This document shows positions 63,801-64,000 of a DNA stretch of 64,000 bases, piece by piece (the first letter of the stretch is position 1; every line of letters begins with the position of its first letter). The notes under the pieces were generated by a model, which had not been told where the DNA came from, searched no databases, and saw nothing but the letters and a program-made list of their open reading frames with translations. The translations under genes were made by a program, and so were the position numbers. The DNA is from an uncultured Bacteroidales bacterium (GTDB taxonomy: Bacteria > Bacteroidota > Bacteroidia > Bacteroidales > UBA932): assembly GCA_944323245.1 (NCBI GenBank), contig CALURT010000004.1, forward strand, positions 56,677 through 120,676. Direction: 5' to 3'.

Positions 63801-63941
63801 GTAAAAAGTATCTCCCGAGGTCCTTTTCCCTGACAAATAAATTCCGAAATTTATCGGATTTTCTAATTTGTTGTGAATCATTAAAATGTGGCTTCCACCA
63901 TGCTGAAATGCAGAAAATATTTCAAATTTTCCGTAAAAAGA

Positions 63942-63972
63942 TTTGGAGATAAATAAAAAAGTAGTACCTTTG
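63942..63972 (+). promoter_or_regulatory. Strong promoter reading out of the window
   Basis: TTTG (63942-63945), exactly 19 bp, TACCTTTG (63965-63972), preceded by A/T tracts (AAAATATTTCAAATTTT) that could act as an UP element. No start codon follows in the last 28 bases. The GGAGATAAA...TACCTTTGCA context looks like Bacteroidetes rRNA or tRNA promoters, so a stable-RNA operon may begin just outside (inference). Confidence 0.8.
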
Positions 63973-64000
63973 CAATCCCGTTCGGAAAGAGGGTGTAAGA

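Overview
The window is a piece of a Bacteroidota chromosome, most likely order Bacteroidales and host-associated. Four things point there: SusC/SusD pairs with SPII lipoproteins, a primary sigma factor of the short Bacteroidetes type (286 aa), promoters that fit TTTG-N19/20-TAnnTTTG instead of E. coli -35/-10 boxes, and several Bacteroidales-only families (the 660-aa left-handed beta-helix protein, DUF4988 and DUF5123-like lipoproteins). The genus cannot be fixed from the sequence alone.

Layout. 0-8.4 kb: partial type II pantothenate kinase (-), then rlmN, a type Vd patatin autotransporter, recX, a DUF4954 beta-helix protein, a Mom/GNAT-like protein and purC, all (+) and tightly packed. 8.4-10 kb: a two-gene Pol V locus whose UmuD is unusually small and overlaps purC. 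10-12.7 kb: Ca2+-type P-ATPase (-). 12.8-14.5 kb: a secreted bacterial Ig-like protein plus a small lipoprotein. 14.5-16.3 kb: an Rpn-family nuclease between two 48-bp direct repeats, followed by a dense array of intergenic palindromic elements including two near-identical hairpins.

16.3-38.5 kb is a polysaccharide utilisation locus (PUL) of two divergent operons. The (-) operon runs GH88 unsaturated glucuronyl hydrolase, PL8 lyase, S1 sulfatase, PL29/DUF4955-type lyase, DUF4988 + beta-helix lipoprotein. Beyond its terminator lies a short separate operon with a 52-aa peptide and a fimbrillin/beta-helix lipoprotein. The (+) operon runs a second PL8, SusC, SusD and a DUF5017-like surface lipoprotein. 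Two PL8 enzymes, a PL29-like enzyme, GH88 and a sulfatase together suggest a glycosaminoglycan target (chondroitin/dermatan sulfate or hyaluronan): surface binding and import by SusCD, lyase cleavage to unsaturated oligosaccharides, desulfation, and hydrolysis of the unsaturated uronic acid. No SusR, HTCS or ECF regulator is inside the window.

38.5-64 kb is housekeeping: tRNA-Gln, a YqaA-like membrane protein, tadA, an aminotransferase, secA, bactofilin, the SRP RNA, cdd, mnmA, a flavoprotein, tRNA-Thr, a degenerate FAH-like protein, a DnaQ-type exonuclease, dnaN, htrA, rpoD, argS, YgiQ, a small acidic-tailed protein broken by two in-frame amber codons, a CLC channel, tex, pyrC and a polyprenol-phosphate glycosyltransferase. 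The window ends just after a strong promoter that drives something outside it.

The points most worth a second look are the minimal UmuD with Arg in place of the catalytic Lys, the Rpn/direct-repeat/hairpin region, the 52-aa peptide operon, and the tandem in-frame TAG TAG before a preserved acidic tail.
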